A stretch of DNA of 64,000 nucleotides from Spinellus fusiger (GCA_025094145.1 JALLLS010000010.1:62001-126000); one strand, 5' to 3'. Positions 51,686-64,000 are shown, counted from the stretch's first letter. Program-made: numbers and translations. The notes: a model not told the origin generated them from the letters alone.

Positions 51686-53250
51686 TTAAAACATCTCATC
51701 CTGGTGAGGACAGTCTTTTGTAGAGTGAAACCCACATACATCACAATTCTCGCAATACTAATAGGAAAAGGAAGAATGTCAGTGAATGTTATGTCGGTGA
51801 ATGCATATTATCTATCCTATCCCCTTTTTTCTTCTCTCTTATTTACCATTGTTCGGCTATTTAATGCTGTGCAGCCAAGAACATCATGCCCTTCTAGATC
51901 ACACAACTCACAATAGAGTCCCGAGGCAGAGGACGAAGAAGATGAGGACTTGAATGAGAAGGTAAGAGAAACAGGAGAAAGAGGTGCACTCTCATGTGCA
52001 ACGGCATCTGACCATTGATCTGTGCGTCTTCTCTCAAGAGCCAGTGTAGTCTCAAGATGAGTCTCTGCTAGGATCTTGGCTTCCAACTGCTCCTCCAAAT
52101 CTGCCACTTGTGTCTGTAGACCATCGAGTTTCAACTGGCATGACTTTTCAAGGGCCACATAGCGTTCATGTTGGGACTCTGCATGTTTTTTGAACCGCTC
52201 TGTAGAGGAAGATGGCTGTCCAGCAAAACTGCCCTGGTCATTCTCAATAGCAAGCAAATCATCCACAAGAGACATACACTCTTGTTCCAACTCAGCATTT
52301 CTGTCTTCTAGTGCCTTGACCTGTGTTTGGAGTGCTGCTACTGTTTCTAGTGCTTCTTCTACACGTTGGCGCTTCTCTGATCCCTTTTTGCCAATATCAC
52401 CAAACGTACGCTTGTCATCTGCCAGTGTCTTGCGAAGATCAGTCACCTCCCACTCTATCTTTGCGTGTTCCATGCGCAATCGTTCATGTTCATCTTCTGC
52501 CTTTGTCTGGGCTTCCATAGCAGTCACCATGGCAGATTTGGCGTGTACTAGTGCTTTTTGAGTTTGTGATTGTGCCACGCGGAGTTGGTGACAGTGTTCT
52601 TCCAGGGCCACATGGCTGTGCTGCAACTGTTGTACCTTTTTCTTGAGTTCGTCATTCTCAGTCACCCACGCGGGCTGGGGTTGTGCCTGGGGTTGTGTGT
52701 GAGGAGAACAGCTAGTCTCGAGTGAGGAATACTTTAGCCACTGAGGAAGCGTGTGTCTTAGCACAGAGAATGCTTGTTCCAGTGTAGGCATTGGACCAGA
52801 ACAGGTGTCTTTGTGGGGTGACTGCTGAACAAGACAGTCCATAGCCTCGATTTGCTGTAAATAGTGCTGCTTTAATACGGTTGCCATGTCTGCTATTTTC
52901 CATGGCACTTGTTTGGACTCAGACAGAGTGGATGTTTTGCTGGTGATGACAGATTTTCTTGGGGTTCCTTGTTTGACGGAAGAGGCATTTGTATCGGTAG
53001 TAGGCCGAAGTGACTTTGTGCGTGTAACACTGTTCGGGTGAGACATTTGTGCTAGCATAGAATGACGGGCCGGTTTGGCATAGGTTCCACCAGGACTGCT
53101 GCTATAATTACTGCGTGTTTGGATAGAATGGTTTTTTGTAGGCTTAGGGAGGTCTTTAAAAGCCATGTCAAATAATCCAGTGGGTGTAGGATCAATATAA
53201 TAAACACCAGAAGAAGAGGTGGTGGTGTGGGATGTATAAGGTGTTTCCAT
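51686..53250 (-). CDS. Coiled-coil protein with two C-terminal zinc knuckles (CLIP-170-like tail, no CAP-Gly)
   Basis: Two exons, 51847..53250 and 51686..51757, with a GTAAAT...TTAG intron, close exactly to 491 residues. The N-terminal about 150 residues are Ser/Thr/Pro-rich with basic patches (SVTRTKSLRPTTDTN). Residues about 190-430 form a long coiled coil (VQQLQHSHVALEEHCHQL, EEALETVAALQTQVKALEDR). The C-terminus carries LYCELCDLEGHDVLGC (CCHC) and, in the second 23-codon exon, YCENCDVCGFHSTKDCPH, ending QDEMF. Paired knuckles of this form and a terminal acidic-x-F end are typical of CLIP-170-family plus-end proteins, whose tails bind dynactin or LIS1. No CAP-Gly domain is visible in this frame or upstream to 53700. 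The first Met is at 53250 (METPYTSHTT). A microtubule role is inference. Confidence 0.75.
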
Positions 53251-53284
53251 AGTAACAAAATATCAATGGTTGATCTCTTGAATC

Positions 53285-53475
53285 CGTAAGTGGGTTATGT
53301 GTTTGTAGATGTGTAAATGTGTAAGTATAAAAGTATGTAAATGTGTAAGTATAAAAGTATGTAAATGTGTAAATGTGTAAATGTGTAAATGTGTAAATGT
53401 GTAAGTATAGAAGTATGTAAATGTGTAAGTATAGAAGTATGTAAATATGTAAATGTGTAAATATATGCTTTTATG
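53285..53475. repeat. Tandem repeat array of GTGTAAAT / GTATAAAAGTAT units
   Basis: Imperfect repeats of ATGTGTAA- and GTATAAAAGTATGTAA-type units cover about 53300-53470, directly upstream of the CLIP-like gene. Confidence 0.8.
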
Positions 53476-55862
53476 CTTTTATATTTGTACGTAGATTTGT
53501 ACGTGCAGAGAAAAGAAGAAGAAAGACAGAAAGAGGGTGGATAAAGTGCTCTTATATGACAAGCAGGATTTTAACAATTTCTTTCAGTAAAGATGACGAA
53601 AACAGCAGCAAATTTTTTTTAAGTCTGAAACACCCTTCTCCTATTTCAACCTACAGATGTCTGCATTTCTTTTTTTTTCTTTTTTTTTCTTTTTCGAATG
53701 AAAAGTAAGCCAATCATGGACTTGTACTCACGCACACTTTTTTCATTTCGTAGTGCTATTAGTGCTATTAGTGCTATTAGTGAACTAAGGCCTGTCTACT
53801 TTTTATCACACAGGCACTCGCATCTTCAGTTGTTGTACAAAGTCCACTTGGCTGTATCCTTGTAGCAAGATGGGCTCTCTTTTAACAATGGCATTTCAGC
53901 TCAAAGCCCATTTATACCCTTATTCCCTCAAAAAAGCACATCCTCACATAAAGTGAATAGTATATGTACGTATCTATTATTGCTTATTCTCCATGTGGTA
54001 GGGTGTAGAATTATGACTACAGCACAGCCCTACCTGCATTCATTGTTGCTATGACAGTAGCTACAGATCTTTCACTTAAAATGGTGGTGACTTCTTTCTG
54101 GCCAATTAGAGTTTGATCATAAACTTTCTCTTGAACCAATCAAATATTAATATTGGACTTTCTTTTTTAAATAGAATAAGCCCTTTTTTAGACAGAGTGA
54201 CCTTACAGATAACAACAAATGTAATTTAAGGCAGTGAAGGATTTGAAGGGCTATTAATAACTGTGTAGAAGTGTCTAAGAACACCTATTCTCTTTAATGA
54301 AAAGGAAGAATCAGGGGTATGTACTTGACAATAAAGTTCCTCTGACTTGGTGGAAAGAATAACAACGGATTTTGGGGAGAGTTCACCAACAATAGTGACA
54401 ATGAACTAAAAGAATGTGCAACTAACAGTGTTACAGAAGATGAAAAAAGGGGGATAGTGACTGTATAGAAAAGAAAAGGGCACAGAAAGTACTCACTGTC
54501 ACACTATACAAAGAGGGTTTAGCCTTTACACTATTGCTAAGAATCACCTGGAGAAAATGATGTTTATTATAGGTATCTATCCTAGGGTGTAGATACCCAG
54601 TGTCTGTTCCACTGAGAAGATGATGAGATCCATTTTAGAATAGTCCATAATATAGAGTGAATAGTCATGTACTCATTCTATTTCTATGATGAGGATGTTT
54701 GAGTCTTCTTAATAATCCTATAGATAAATTGTAAAAAGAACAGGCATTCATAAATAGATTATTATTGTCTACAAGTTATGAATAAATACTGTTAATTTCT
54801 TATATTTCCTGTATGCTAAACATTGATATCAACCCAATTAGACACTTTGGGTTCCTAATAAATAAATAAATAAATAAGCTTAAAATAAAGAGTTTACACA
54901 CACACACGATAGAGTTAAAGACTACTATCTTACTAGAGTGAGAAGCAATCCTCAAAGAATATATGGATAGCCTTGTTTAAATAGAGATAGATAGCAAACT
55001 GTAATTGATACTAAGGGTGTCTATGCCAAATACTACATGTATTAATGTTAATACTCATGCTCATACTAAATAGATGTATTGTTATAAAGACCTTATTATT
55101 TATATATTAAGGTCTCTATCTTAGGAATTCATAGAGTTATGATCACAGTAAAGTAGAGCTTAAAAGTGGAAAAAGTCAACCCGAGTTGAAACATTAGAGG
55201 TACATTTAAATGAGCTCTAAAGCAACAGGTTTGATTATTAGGAGTTGAATGCCCTGTTTCATTACAATCGTAAAATTTTATGATAAATGATATATACTTT
55301 TCTACTTGAATTAGCTAGTAGTTCAATGTGGATTATAAAAGTAGAATTTAGGGCACTACTATAAAACAACTTTACTATATGTATAATGTGGTTTTGATTT
55401 CTTAGTTTGATATGAATAAAAATATCACCCCTTTGTTCTTTACCATTTAAATTTTATTTATTAATTCTATCCAAATCCACAACTCAAAAGTCAAACAGAA
55501 CAGAGAACTACTGTCTTTATTACAAAGAAGAAGAAACAGTTAACCTCTATTGATCCTAATGTTCTGGTAATTCAACCATTTTTATATTTAAACCGAGTAT
55601 TATTGTCACAACTAAAAGATGCAAGGATTAAAGAAAGACGTTGTAAGATAGTAGTCATTATAATAATATTCTGTCATCTTTGGAAACATCAAAGTCTTGA
55701 TTCACCCATTGGTCAGTCAGTAGCTTAAATAGATAAGTCAAGTAAAATAGTATTCTATTAAGCAAACGAGCATAAAAATAATTAGTTTTAAGAATAATTT
55801 TGTTTATCAAATTAAAATAATTGAACTCCAAGATGGCCGACATTTATGTAGTTCCAATTAAT
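53476..55862. other. AT-rich intergenic region
   Basis: About 2.4 kb without a convincing gene. (AGTGCTATT)n is at about 53752-53782, (AATA)n at about 54859-54876 and (AC)n at about 54897-54906. No RNA gene or transposase motif seen before 55863. Confidence 0.5.
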
Positions 55863-56656
55863 TTTCTTTTCTTTTATAACTTATTCAAAAAATGACTCCA
55901 ATCAATGAAAATCAGCCAACTGTTAGCCAAGAACATAAAGATACTCCCATTATAAGAAGAGAGCATGCTATGTTTATTAGAGGTCAAATCATAGGACAAT
56001 GGAAAAGACATGCTACTTATCAAGAGATTGCTGACAATATCGACCTCACAAAGAGCACAGTGGGCAAGAGTGTTCTCTTGTATAAAACATAGGCAAAAGT
56101 CAACTCAAAATGCATATAGGAAGACCTGAAAAAGTGTCATCTACTTCAAAGCTGGTAATTTTTTTTTCTATTCGTAGAAACCCTATACAGACAATTACAT
56201 ATCATTTGAAAAATATGAATGATGCAGGTGTGGATATTTGCCGTAACATATTTCTAAAATACATGAATGAACTCGGGAGTTTTCATGCTCACCATTAAGA
56301 CAACCTGCTATGACACTCACAAGCAAAGACAGTTGGGATGATGTAAAAACAAGGTTGATTGGCCAGTGGAGAGGTGGAGTAACGTCTTTTGGTCTGATGA
56401 GTCCCGTTTTACATCTATGGGCAATGATAAAGGGACTAGAGTGATCAGGAAGAAAGATAAAAGGTGTGAGGAGCGTCATACGCAAAGAACATACAAGTAT
56501 GGCAAGGGTTCAGTCATGGTGTGGGGTTGCTTTTGGTGTGAAGGTATAGGACCTCTTGTACTCTTGGAGGGATCAGTTAATCAAGACAAGTATGTCAATG
56601 TACTCACTAAATACTTTCTTCCCTGGCTCTAGAAATTGCAATAGAACCTCAATGAG
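55863..56656 (+). mobile_element. Tc1/mariner-type transposase remnant, copy A2
   Basis: This is the same sequence as copy A1 (21583-22376) shifted by exactly 34,280 bp, with no indel and about 16 substitutions counted by eye (about 98 percent identity). It has the same stops and frame breaks: TAG at 56090-56092 and the break before GRPEKVSSTSK. It also keeps the catalytic WSDESRF and the GKGSVMVWGCF block. Homology stops abruptly after CCTCAATGAG at 56656, before the second Asp, so it is shorter than A1 on the right side. Confidence 0.88.
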
Positions 56657-56830
56657 CCAGAGTTACCCCAGTGTTGTATAACTAATTATTCAAATGAAGA
56701 TACTGTTGCTGTGGAAAACCAAAATGTCAATAGCCCAATCCCATTTCGTAGAATGAAGCCTTTGAGTTTTATGAATCAACAACAATCAGACAAACATCTA
56801 GCTAGTAGTGACCAATTCACCAAAACATAA
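56657..56830 (+). pseudogene. Open 57-codon fragment abutting the broken Tc1 copy
   Basis: Exactly where homology to copy A1 ends, a frame opens and runs to TAA at 56830. It encodes a mixed, protein-like sequence (PELPQCCITNYSNEDTVAVE, then IPFRRMKPLSFMNQQQ and a Ser/Asp/Gln end). No start codon or splice acceptor stands at the junction. It may be the end of an interrupted gene or of another element. No family recognised. Confidence 0.3.
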
Positions 56831-57372
56831 AAAAAAGAATCTGGCGTAATTATCACTGCACTAAACTAAGATACACATAAGTCTTTTTTTGGAACCATAC
56901 TACATTTCTATACTATAATTTTCCCAAAGATGCACCAATACTTTATGAGAATACTTTTTTTTTAAAAAAAAAATTAGCCAATCATAAAAAGAGTGTTATC
57001 TTATTGTTCGTGTATTTACTTTTATATCTCAAAAATCTTTAGGTGTGTATGTGATTATTTCGTGTCGTATTTCTTTCTTTCTATAATTGTAATTGTAATG
57101 ATAAAAAACATACTCTCTCCTTTGTTTTGTCTAGTTATTAAATACATTAGTTTGTGTATGTTATCAAAGAAAAAAAAGAAAAGAAAAACATTCGTTCTCA
57201 TCCATATCTATTGCTAATAACTCCAAAGTTAAAATTCCAAAATGTAGATAAAACAAAATAAAAATGAGTAATCTGTGCATAAATTAGTATTATTCAAGTG
57301 GGGGACAATGCCATGAAGAATGTTTCTTATTTTTTTTTCATTATTCATTTTTTTATACTAAGGAATCTAATA
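56831..57372. other. AT-rich intergenic stretch
   Basis: No gene seen; A and T runs are present (56957-56974, 57330-57354). The right end is the 3' region of the nucleoporin gene. Confidence 0.5.
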
Positions 57373-60300
57373 TTAATCGTCGTGTGTTAATTTCATAATA
57401 GTATCAGCACTTTCCGAATCATTATAGCGTTGACAGAGTTGGAGCATTTCTTCTAAGGACATGGGAATATAACGAAGCAGTGCCTTGTCTCTTTCTGACA
57501 AAGCATGTGCCGATGAAAACCACCTTGTCATTTCACTCTGTATACGCAATGCCTTCATCTGTGATTCTACCTGTTTGATAAAATTCCTTGCTTCAGATGA
57601 ATGGAGGCTGTTATGGAGCAGATACATTCTCAGATGGTAGAGTGCATGGCCCAGATAGCTCAACCGCTGATCCAACTCAGCAGTAGGGTCTAATCGAGCA
57701 CAGGCTTCTAGATAAAAGGCGGCTTCAAAACGCTGCTCCCGCCTTGCGTGATAAGTGTATAGGAAGCGAGTGCCTTGGATAATCTCAACATAGTTTCTCA
57801 CAAAATGTGTGAAATGTTCAGACTCAATAGAATACAAGTCTTCATACAGGTTGTTTTTAAACAACCAGTCATAAAAGACATAGAGAAATATAACGTCTTG
57901 CTGTGCTATGGCTGCTTCGAAAAGATGTTTGGTTTTGGGGTAGAGGCGGATTTCAACAGTCCCAGAAGAGGAAGGCAAAAGGTAGTTGAATGTCTTGATA
58001 ACTTGTACATAGTAGTTGTAGCGTGCTTGGTAGCTGTTCTTTTGTGAACTTGACTCATTACTGCCATTTTCCAAGAAAAGCATAGCATTTCTACTGGGAT
58101 CCGCCTTGTTGGCATGGGATATTGCTAAATCAAGCACGCCCTTGTACCATCCTAGCTGACAGAAGTTTTGACAGATGCTTTCTATTTTGTCCACTACCAA
58201 ATTCTCAGGTGCCTTCTCCAAGTAATCCAGTACTTGCGCCAGAAGTCTCTCTTTTTCAGCAGTACTGTCAGTGGGCCGTGCTTTCTTCATGATCTCAATA
58301 GCCTAAGTGGAATTAGCAAAGTAGGAATAGTAATCGAATCTACCTTATAAAATACAATATCTTCTGCAGAAAACAGTGTGTCGTTGCTCTTTTGGAGAAC
58401 AGTAGAAACGCTCTCACGTCCAATACAAAGAGTGCGGATCGAACGAATATGAATGATTGTATATACAAGCTCCCTCAATAACTGGTGTCCTTCTTGTGTA
58501 GTGACAAGAGATTCGATGTCCATACGAGTAAAGTATTCTTTATAGGGGCCCTGCAGTCTATAGAACAGGGTCAATCATGAATCCACTTTCTACATCAACA
58601 ACACTCCTTACTCTTGGTAGGTTTCCTGAACACCTGACTCCATAAGCATTTTTAAAAAGCTAACCGTCTCAACTGTCTGAGTAATCAACGTGGATATTTC
58701 ATTGAAAGACATGCGTTCATCCTAACCACAATAGACATCAGTAAATCCGTCGTCTCTATTATAAGACATACAAAAATCCACATTTTTGTATTGGAATCAT
58801 AAGCCCCCGGTATAAAATCCTCTGGAATCATACGTAGTAAATCATTTCTAATGTCCTGTCTTTAGTTGCCCGTCTTTGATACAATGCGCTTACCCTTTCA
58901 TAAACAAACGAAGAGCACATAGTCTCTGTACCAAAATGTCTAATTCTATGCACAATGCTGTATAATCGTTTGCAAACTTATTGTCAGCTCTATAAAAATA
59001 AAATAAGTCAAAAAGATAAAAATCAACATTTACCCCAAGGGAAAAATTATCTTCCGCCAAGTAGGTCTCATCAGCTGTACCAAATATAGACCAAGACTAT
59101 CGTGCTTTACACTATATTTGGTTCTAGAGGAAAGATCCACCTCACTAGTATAGCTCTCTCGAGTGCTTACGACTGACGTTGATATTGGCTGTCCTCCATA
59201 TTCAGAAAAGGCAGAAGATGCCTTTTGTATAAGAGCCTCTATTGATAACAAGACCACCATGATCACCACCAACAAAGGTTAGTGTCTCTACGAACACCAA
59301 TCTCACTAGTGTGACGAAATCACTCCATCTACTCTTGACTTACCCTTGTCTTGGCCCAATACCTCGAAATTTCCACAGGCAATCTCAAGACACATAGCAC
59401 ACGCTTGTGCATATCCGTAGTAGTTGAAAAAGATATCCAATTCTACACTCTTGACTTTGTTTGAAAGTGTCTTGTCCAACAGTCGACAAAGGGTGTCCAC
59501 AGGTTTTTCACGCACAACCACAGTAATACCCTTATGGCCAACAAGAACAAATTGTCGAATACTTGTTGGTAGATCCTGTTCTGTTTTTTTGAGAAATTTA
59601 GGGTGGATCTCTCCAATGGCATAAAGTGTTTCGTGGTGTTCCATATAGGCTGTTGTCTCGACATAAGCTGATGTCTTTTGTTGATGGTGTTGTTGTTGTT
59701 GTTGTTGTTGATGAACAAGAAATAAATGCAATATTAATACACACAGAAACATACCAAAGCAAATCTTCCCGTCCAAAAAGAAAAAAAAAACTCACAGTAG
59801 CAGAGGTATCACCCTGGAGTGCATTTTTAACAATGGGTTCTATAGCAGTGGCACTTATAGTATTTTCCGAGGCAAGCGCTCCTTTTGCTGTTAAGAACAA
59901 TGCATTATTGTAGAAAGCCAACTGCAATGGATCTTGTTGATCCTGTATATCTTGTAGTGTCATAAAGTAATTGTCTTGCTGATATTGGCTGGGTGGTGAT
60001 ATTACATGAGCAATTCTAAGGACAGTTGGAAGGAGGTCGAGGGCAAGAGGTGTTTCTGAGAGTACACCAGAAAGATGTGTATAATAAATACGTGTGCCTG
60101 TAGTAGAAACAGCAAGAAGATGGAATTTTTGTGACTCTTTTTCGATGAGGTGGATAGACTTGATTTCGAAGTTTTTTGGATTAAAGGTAATGCCATTTTG
60201 ATAGCAGGCTCCGGAGGCTTCTTGGAGAAGATTGGCTGTTTTCAGTAGTTTTATTGCAGATTCGCCTCTTTTCTTTACTGATAGTACTTCAATGCTGTTA

Positions 60301-61497
60301 TTGTCGGTAAGAGCATAGATCAGCTGCCGTTGGTTGTTCACAATAGTTTGTACAAAGCCACCTGGTAGGTTGAGTTTTTGTAGTGTTGTATAGACTTTAC
60401 TCACCCCTTACTGCCCAACCAAAAGGTGAGGGAAGTAACTTGGAGAAGGCTGATTTTGTTAAGCAGACCAATCGGCCCTTTCTGATATCATTGTAGCCTG
60501 TTCCCTACCCAAAAGAATAAGCAGCCACACAACATCCACTGTTCTTCTTACAGGATGACAGAGTTCATAGATATGTCCATCTGTGCCCAATAATAGAATC
60601 CTGCCATCATCAGTATCATGGATTTCTATAAAGCACATATCGTCGGTAGGAATATTAACGCCTAGACTAATGATGCCTGCTGTGCCTGTTTTTCCAATGT
60701 TTTGGCTCACTACTTTAGTGATACCAAGGAGCATCACCTGTACGGGTGTTGCGATAACTAAGAAACAACCTGCCTCTACCTCACTAAAGCCTAGTAAATA
60801 TAATTACTGTCAGTTGTTGTTGTTGTTGTTGTTGTTGAAGATGTTGTTGATGGTGGTGGTGGTGGTGTTGTTTTAAAAGAAATTTACCAGAAAAATGCTT
60901 CACAGAACCCACAGCTGTAATAGGTTGGTCTTGTCCATCATATGTAAGCACCTTTGAACTGTACTTTGATGAGCACTGTAATATTCGAGTGGTACATACC
61001 TTTGTATGTAGTTCCATAAAAACAAAGAATGATCTACTGTCCGCCATACATAACCAATATTCTCGAATATTCCCATATAGTGTTCTGATTTAAGGTCTTG
61101 ACGAATGCAATGAAATAAGACTCAACAGTAGTTTAACAAGATTGCTTACTATCAAATGCATCCATAAATATTTCAGGATAACGTTGGCGATCGACGGTCA
61201 ATAATTCAGTCTGTGTAGTGGTGTTTCTATCCGAGGGTCTTCCGGCATTATCTACAAGCACGCATGAGCTCAGTGATATTCTATTACAGCTAGAAACAAA
61301 AACAAAAACAAAGGGGGTGTCTTTTTGATGTTATTTTTGCTTTTACCTTTGAAATAAGAGCATATGTCATCGGAGACTGGATCAAGTTCGGCTAAACGTC
61401 GAATGGTGTCTCCTGCCTTTATACTGAGTTCTGCTAGTGGTGTCTTTGGCTTGTTGACTATTTTTTCGGTGGGTCTCCAGTAAATGATGCCTGACAT
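57373..61497 (-). CDS. NUP155: Nucleoporin of the Nup155/Nup157/Nup170 family
   Basis: Large multi-exon minus-strand gene, start ATG 61497 (MSGIIYWRPTEKIVNKPKT). N-terminal part: LAELSIKAGDTIRRLAELDP, then a beta-propeller with GFVQTIVNNQRQLIYALTDN, SIEVLSVKKRGESAIKLL and FHLLAVSTTGTRIYYTHL. The middle to C-terminal part is alpha-helical: SRTKYSVKHDSLGLYLVQLM, RPTWRKIIF, and in the last exon LGWYKGVLDLAISHANKADP and AFYLEACARLDPTAELDQRL, with a C-terminal end SADTIMKLTHDD. Phrases such as HLLAVSTTGTRIY and GLYLVQLMRPTW are the usual Nup155/Nup170 landmarks. Known role: inner-ring scaffold of the nuclear pore. A poly-Gln/Asn-type CAACAA tract (about 59690-59710) and another (60815-60870) lie in or near introns. 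Exon borders were not all resolved. Confidence 0.85.
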
Positions 61498-62746
61498 TGT
61501 ATACAGGTCCGGCTGATGAACGCGTCAAGAAAGAAAGTGGTGTACTGGCCAGGTTCTTGATTCTTAAGTGACGCCTCTTTATTTTCCAAAACACTTAGTG
61601 ACGTGGGTAATCATTGGAGGTCCGATAGAGGAGAATTGGAATGAAATGGAATGAAAGGGCCATGTTTATCAGTTGGCAGAGAGAAAAAAGGTGGACAAGT
61701 AGGTAAGTATTTCATATAATAAAAATGTAAATATAATGTAAATATAATGCAAATGTAATTTAAATGTAAATATAATTAGAATATAATTAGAATATAATTA
61801 GAATATAATAAAATGAAAAATATATTTCATAAGAATATAACATAAAGGGATGGACTTGTAAGGATACTGTTTAAATAGTAAGGTAAAGTGAGATGATGTA
61901 GATAGAAACAGCTAGTAGTTACTTGACAAGTATTTAGTAAATATTCATAAAGACAACAATAGATTCTCAAAGAAAGTATAGCCTACAAAGTTATAAGATT
62001 CCATGTATAGGGTATTGAATATTAAATACTCAATGATATATAACAAATGCTATGTGTTAATATCACATAGTATACTCTGAATACTAAATACTAAATACTA
62101 AACATTAAATGCCTTGTCAATGATAAGAAAAACAAGTCATTGCCACGGTCTTGTAGATTATGGATTGATTACCACGGTAAATTGCTAATAACCCACAATT
62201 TAGCAAAGAAAGAAAAAAGAAAAAGAAGGAAGAAATGACACATGAAGAACGGCTGTTTATGTCTCTTTACAAGCATATATGTATATAAATACATAATTAC
62301 ACCTATACACATACAGTTTACCATGGACAAATGATATCTACAAAGAAAATAAAACAAAACAAAAAACTCCACCAGCTTTTGGGATAGCACCAGTAACAAT
62401 TCCTCTACTTATCATCACCCATTAAATAATCGGCTTTTTCATTCTTTCTCTCCATTTAATACGTATGATCAAAATTTGCCAAATATGTCATTTATCAACC
62501 TATCTATTTCGTACTGGTTAAGAAAACTACAAGGTGTCAACCCACGCTCAAATTTTAATTAATACTATAAGACAAACATAATGTTTCTATATTTGATGAG
62601 GACCAGGGTACTGATAGTTAGTGCTATTAGTGTTTTCTTTTAAAATTACATGTCAGTGGTGGATAGTTCAACCTGTTCTTTGGTTATCTTTCTCTTAAAA
62701 GGGCCTTTTTATTCGTTTATTTTTCTTTTTGTACCCTGGATTGGTG
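61498..62746. other. AT-rich intergenic region
   Basis: There are ATATAATTAGA and TGTAAATATAA repeats at about 61725-61815 and ATACTAAAT repeats at about 62078-62105. No gene seen. The last 50 bp should contain the protease promoter and leader. Confidence 0.55.
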
Positions 62747-64000
62747 ATGAAAGTATTGATCTGTAGTCTTGCTATTGCTGCTGTAGCTGTATTGGCTCAA
62801 GTAAAGACAGAAAGAGAGCCTACTCACATTATCAAGTTTAATGATAAAGTCAATGGAACTTCCAGTAAGTGGACATGAATAAATAGTGTATTATACACTG
62901 ACATTTGTTTCTGTTGGTTAGTGATCAATTCTTTTGTCATATCACAACATCGTAGTTTTCTGATACAGAAACATGCAAGAAGACAGAAAAGATTGTTAAA
63001 ACGTAGAAAACTACAAGACATTTCTGGATTGAAGGGCAGTGAGAAGAATGTAACAAGTAGCCATACTGTGACCAACAGTAGCCATACTGAGTTGGACAGT
63101 ATCGATCTCAAGGCCAACAGTATCAATGAAGATAAAGACAAAGAGAAAAGCGAGGAAGATGAGGAGGAAGATGAAGATGATGAGGAGGGTGAAGATGATG
63201 AAGATGAGGAGGAAGATGATGAGGAGGAGGATGAAGATGATGAATATGATGAGGATGAAGATGATGAATATGATATTGACTCTCATATCTACTCCAGTAA
63301 CCTTGAACACCAACTTTCACTGGAGTTAATTAGCATTGATAATAACTTTGTGGCAATTTCTGGTGTATTCAAGGATTCCAAGTTCATAAATTACTTGCAT
63401 TCCCAGCCAAGCATTGATTATATCGAACCCAATTATCTCTACAAAGCAGACATTCTAATGCCACAGGACAATGTAGGTAGTAGGAAGGATTACTCCATAG
63501 TAATAGTATTTCTCATCTAATGATTATCTTTTTATTGTCTCCATCTCTACTTGTCGCTCTAGTATGATGTATCCCATATTGTAGAGAATTCATTAGCATT
63601 TGACTGGGGGCTCTCTCGTATCAGTCAACGCAACTTGGGTATTTTGAACACTTATTCCTACAACACATCAGCTGGGTACATCTATCACAGTCTCTTTATT
63701 CTAGGGTGTGTCTAACTGTTTTTCTGTTTGTATTGTGTCTTTATAGATCAGGTGTCCATGTCTATGTACTAGACACAGGGATTAATACTGATCATGATGA
63801 CTTTGAAAACCGTGCTTCGGTGTCAGCTAACTTTGTTTCTAATGAAGCAAGCACTGATATGGGTGGCCATGGTAAGTTATGCCAGCCCCTCCTGTACTCA
63901 TTTTACACCCTCTTCTCTCTTCTCTCTTTCTCTCTCTCTCAAGGCACCCATGTAGCAGGCAAGATTGGCGGAAGAGTTTATGGTGTTGCAAAAGGTGTCA
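62747..64000 (+). CDS. Secreted subtilisin-like serine protease (S8, proteinase-K type), 3' part cut by window end
   Basis: Exons 62747..62864, 62922..63472, 63563..63675, 63747..63871 and 63944..64000+. The frame is consistent at every join. A signal peptide is clear (MKVLICSLAIAAVAVLAQV), followed by an inhibitor-I9-like propeptide (PTHIIKFNDKVNGTS...) and the propeptide end KFINYLHSQPSIDYIEPNYL. In between lies an acidic insert of about 40 Asp/Glu residues (63145-63280). The mature start is near DWGLSRISQRNL. Catalytic Asp is in VHVYVLDTGINTDHDDFENR and His in GGHGTHVAGKIGGRVYGVAK. The Ser motif lies beyond the window. Known role: extracellular or vacuolar protein degradation. The gene starts in AT-rich DNA. 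Confidence 0.9.

Noticed and set aside
63011..63313. Minus-strand open frame rich in Ile/Phe/Leu
   Set aside because: It is the complement of the acidic insert of the protease.

Overview
The window reads as nuclear DNA of an early-diverging filamentous fungus, most likely Mucoromycota (possibly Mucorales). Evidence: many short introns (about 45-145 nt) with GTAAGT-type donors and a few GC-AG introns; a fungal adenylate cyclase with RA, LRR, PP2C and cyclase parts in order; abundant dead Tc1/mariner transposons; a LINE 3' end; and a remnant of an OrfB-zinc-ribbon (TnpB/Fanzor-like) protein. The phylum call is inference.

Layout: 0-0.6 kb, TnpB/Fanzor-like pseudogene. 1.0-14.3 kb, compact gene block: SGT2/SGTA co-chaperone (-), 2H-phosphoesterase-like protein (-), TAF11 (+), a four-helix membrane protein (+), mitochondrial branched-chain aminotransferase (+), a GRAM-VASt-TM lipid-transfer protein of the LAM/GRAMD1 type (-), and a DHX35-type DEAH helicase (-). 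14.3-32.5 kb, AT-rich and repeat-rich: tRNA-Ile(AAT), one unrecognised five-exon coiled-coil gene, at least five Tc1/mariner remnants, a LINE 3' end, and a candidate small RS/RG-rich protein. 32.5-36.9 kb: LAMTOR1-like Ragulator subunit (+) and a TTC39/IML2-family TPR protein (-). 37.1-38.5 kb: a long, essentially perfect inverted repeat with arms of about 480 bp. 39.2-53.3 kb, second gene block: adenylate cyclase (-), OSR1/SPAK-like kinase (+), PP1/PPZ-like phosphatase (+), and a CLIP-170-like zinc-knuckle coiled-coil protein (-). 53.3-57.4 kb: AT-rich, with a second copy of the first Tc1 element. 57.4-61.5 kb: Nup155/Nup170-like nucleoporin (-). 62.7 kb to the end: secreted subtilisin-like protease (+), cut by the window edge.

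The genes are mostly unrelated housekeeping and signalling functions and do not form one pathway. The cyclase, the OSR1-like kinase and the PP1-like phosphatase lie in a row, but nothing shows that they are coordinated. Exon joins quoted below were worked out by hand from splice sites and reading frame; where a frame total is quoted it closes exactly. No search was run, so family names rest on motif recognition.
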